Assembly (NCBI GenBank): GCA_012798745.1
Contig: JAAZMQ010000129.1
Coordinates: 1-5,996, forward strand
DNA: 5,996 bases
From: Bacteroidales bacterium
Lineage (GTDB): Bacteria > Bacteroidota > Bacteroidia > Bacteroidales > Dysgonomonadaceae
Direction: 5' to 3'
Shown in pieces: positions 5,768 to 5,996 of the stretch. The notes below the pieces were generated by a model. It saw nothing but the letters and a program-made list of their open reading frames with translations. It did not search any database and was not told the DNA's origin. The position numbers and the translations under genes are program-made. Within the stretch, counting starts at the first letter, position 1. The number at the start of each line of letters is the position of its first letter.

Positions 5768-5818
5768 CGACCGTTTCTCTATTCTATTGAATAAGAAACG
5801 CTAATAATAAGAAAATAA

Positions 5819-5892
5819 GCCTCTTTAGCTCAGTTGGCCAGAGCACGTGATTTGTAATCTCGGGGTCGTTGGTTCGAATCCGACAAGAGGCT
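5819..5892 (+). tRNA. tRNA-Thr (anticodon TGT)
   Basis: A complete 74-base cloverleaf. The acceptor stem is GCCTCTT/AAGAGGC (5819-5825 with 5885-5891) and the discriminator base is T5892. The D stem is GCTC/GAGC, and the anticodon loop TTTGTAA (5851-5857) has TGT at 5853-5855, reading ACA and other ACN threonine codons. The variable loop is five bases, and the T arm is GTTGG-TTCGAAT-CCGAC. CCA is not encoded. The anticodon stem CGTGA/TCTCG has one central T-T mismatch; I recall the same sequence in Bacteroides tRNA-Thr, so it is probably functional. It is the first gene of a tRNA operon. Confidence 0.96.
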
Positions 5893-5965
5893 CAGCGAAG
5901 AAAGAAAAATAAAAGTTGATAAAGAGTTATCTTACTGATTTATAAACAAAACAGAAGGACATAAA

Positions 5966-5996
5966 GGGCAGTTTCCAGAGTGGCCAAATGGGGCTG
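5966..5996 (+). tRNA. tRNA-Tyr, 5' part (cut by the window end)
   Basis: Only 31 bases are visible: the acceptor strand GGGCAGT, TT, and a D arm CCAGAGTGGCCAAATGGGGCTG. This is the beginning of a tyrosine tRNA by its similarity to the E. coli tRNA-Tyr D arm (CCCGAGCGGCCAAAGGGAGCAG) and to the Bacteroides sequence I remember. The anticodon lies outside the window, so another class II tRNA (Leu or Ser) is not strictly excluded. It follows tRNA-Thr after a 73-base spacer without an evident promoter, so both are probably cut from one transcript. Thr-Tyr-Gly-Thr ahead of tuf is an order I recall from Bacteroidota. Confidence 0.8.

Noticed and set aside
5846..5862. T-T mismatch in the anticodon stem of tRNA-Thr, possibly marking a decayed tRNA
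   Set aside because: All other stems pair fully, the promoter is strong, and I recall the same stem in Bacteroides tRNA-Thr; it is most likely a normal lineage feature.
1..5996. Search for mobile elements, CRISPR arrays, phage or defence genes, riboswitches and att sites
   Set aside because: All six genes are chromosomal families with uniform orientation and similar base composition. I saw no spaced direct repeats of CRISPR type, no transposase or integrase, and no recognisable riboswitch core. The partial and complete tRNA genes show no duplicated 3' ends within the window.

Overview
This 5,996-base window reads as an ordinary stretch of a Bacteroidota chromosome, most likely order Bacteroidales. 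I base that on protein families that I recognise from Bacteroidales (a DUF4494 protein, a dihydroorotate-dehydrogenase-like protein, a YggS of Bacteroides type and an HDIG protein), on promoters of the TTTG / TAnnTTTG type, on the near absence of strong Shine-Dalgarno sequences, and on a tRNA-Thr followed by a tRNA-Tyr without an encoded CCA. The genus cannot be fixed from the sequence; a relative of Dysgonomonadaceae or Paludibacteraceae is a guess.

Layout, all on the + strand: (1) 1-980, the end of a DUF4494 gene overlapping yggS by 4 nt, closed by a hairpin that spans the yggS stop codon. (2) 981-1141, an intergenic region with two more small hairpins and a promoter -7 element. (3) 1142-3057, a flavoprotein resembling dihydroorotate dehydrogenase but without its catalytic cysteine motif, overlapping by 4 nt an OxyR-type peroxide sensor with both redox cysteines. 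(4) 3138-3674, an HDIG metal-dependent phosphohydrolase with a complete set of metal ligands, again closed by a hairpin whose 5' arm is coding sequence. (5) 3812-5574, the co-chaperone operon grpE-dnaJ, ending in a conventional terminator. (6) 5575-5996, a strong promoter followed by tRNA-Thr(UGU) and the first part of tRNA-Tyr, probably the start of a tRNA operon that continues past the window.

Functionally the window leans toward stress and housekeeping: PLP homeostasis (YggS), peroxide sensing (OxyR), protein folding (GrpE/DnaJ) and a possible nucleotide phosphohydrolase. I see no mobile element, CRISPR array, phage gene or defence system, and no clearly undescribed system. The most useful observations are the OxyR/flavoprotein coupling, the loss of the catalytic motif in that flavoprotein, and terminator-like hairpins that reuse the last codons of two genes and whose T-tracts lie at or near the next promoter's -33 position.
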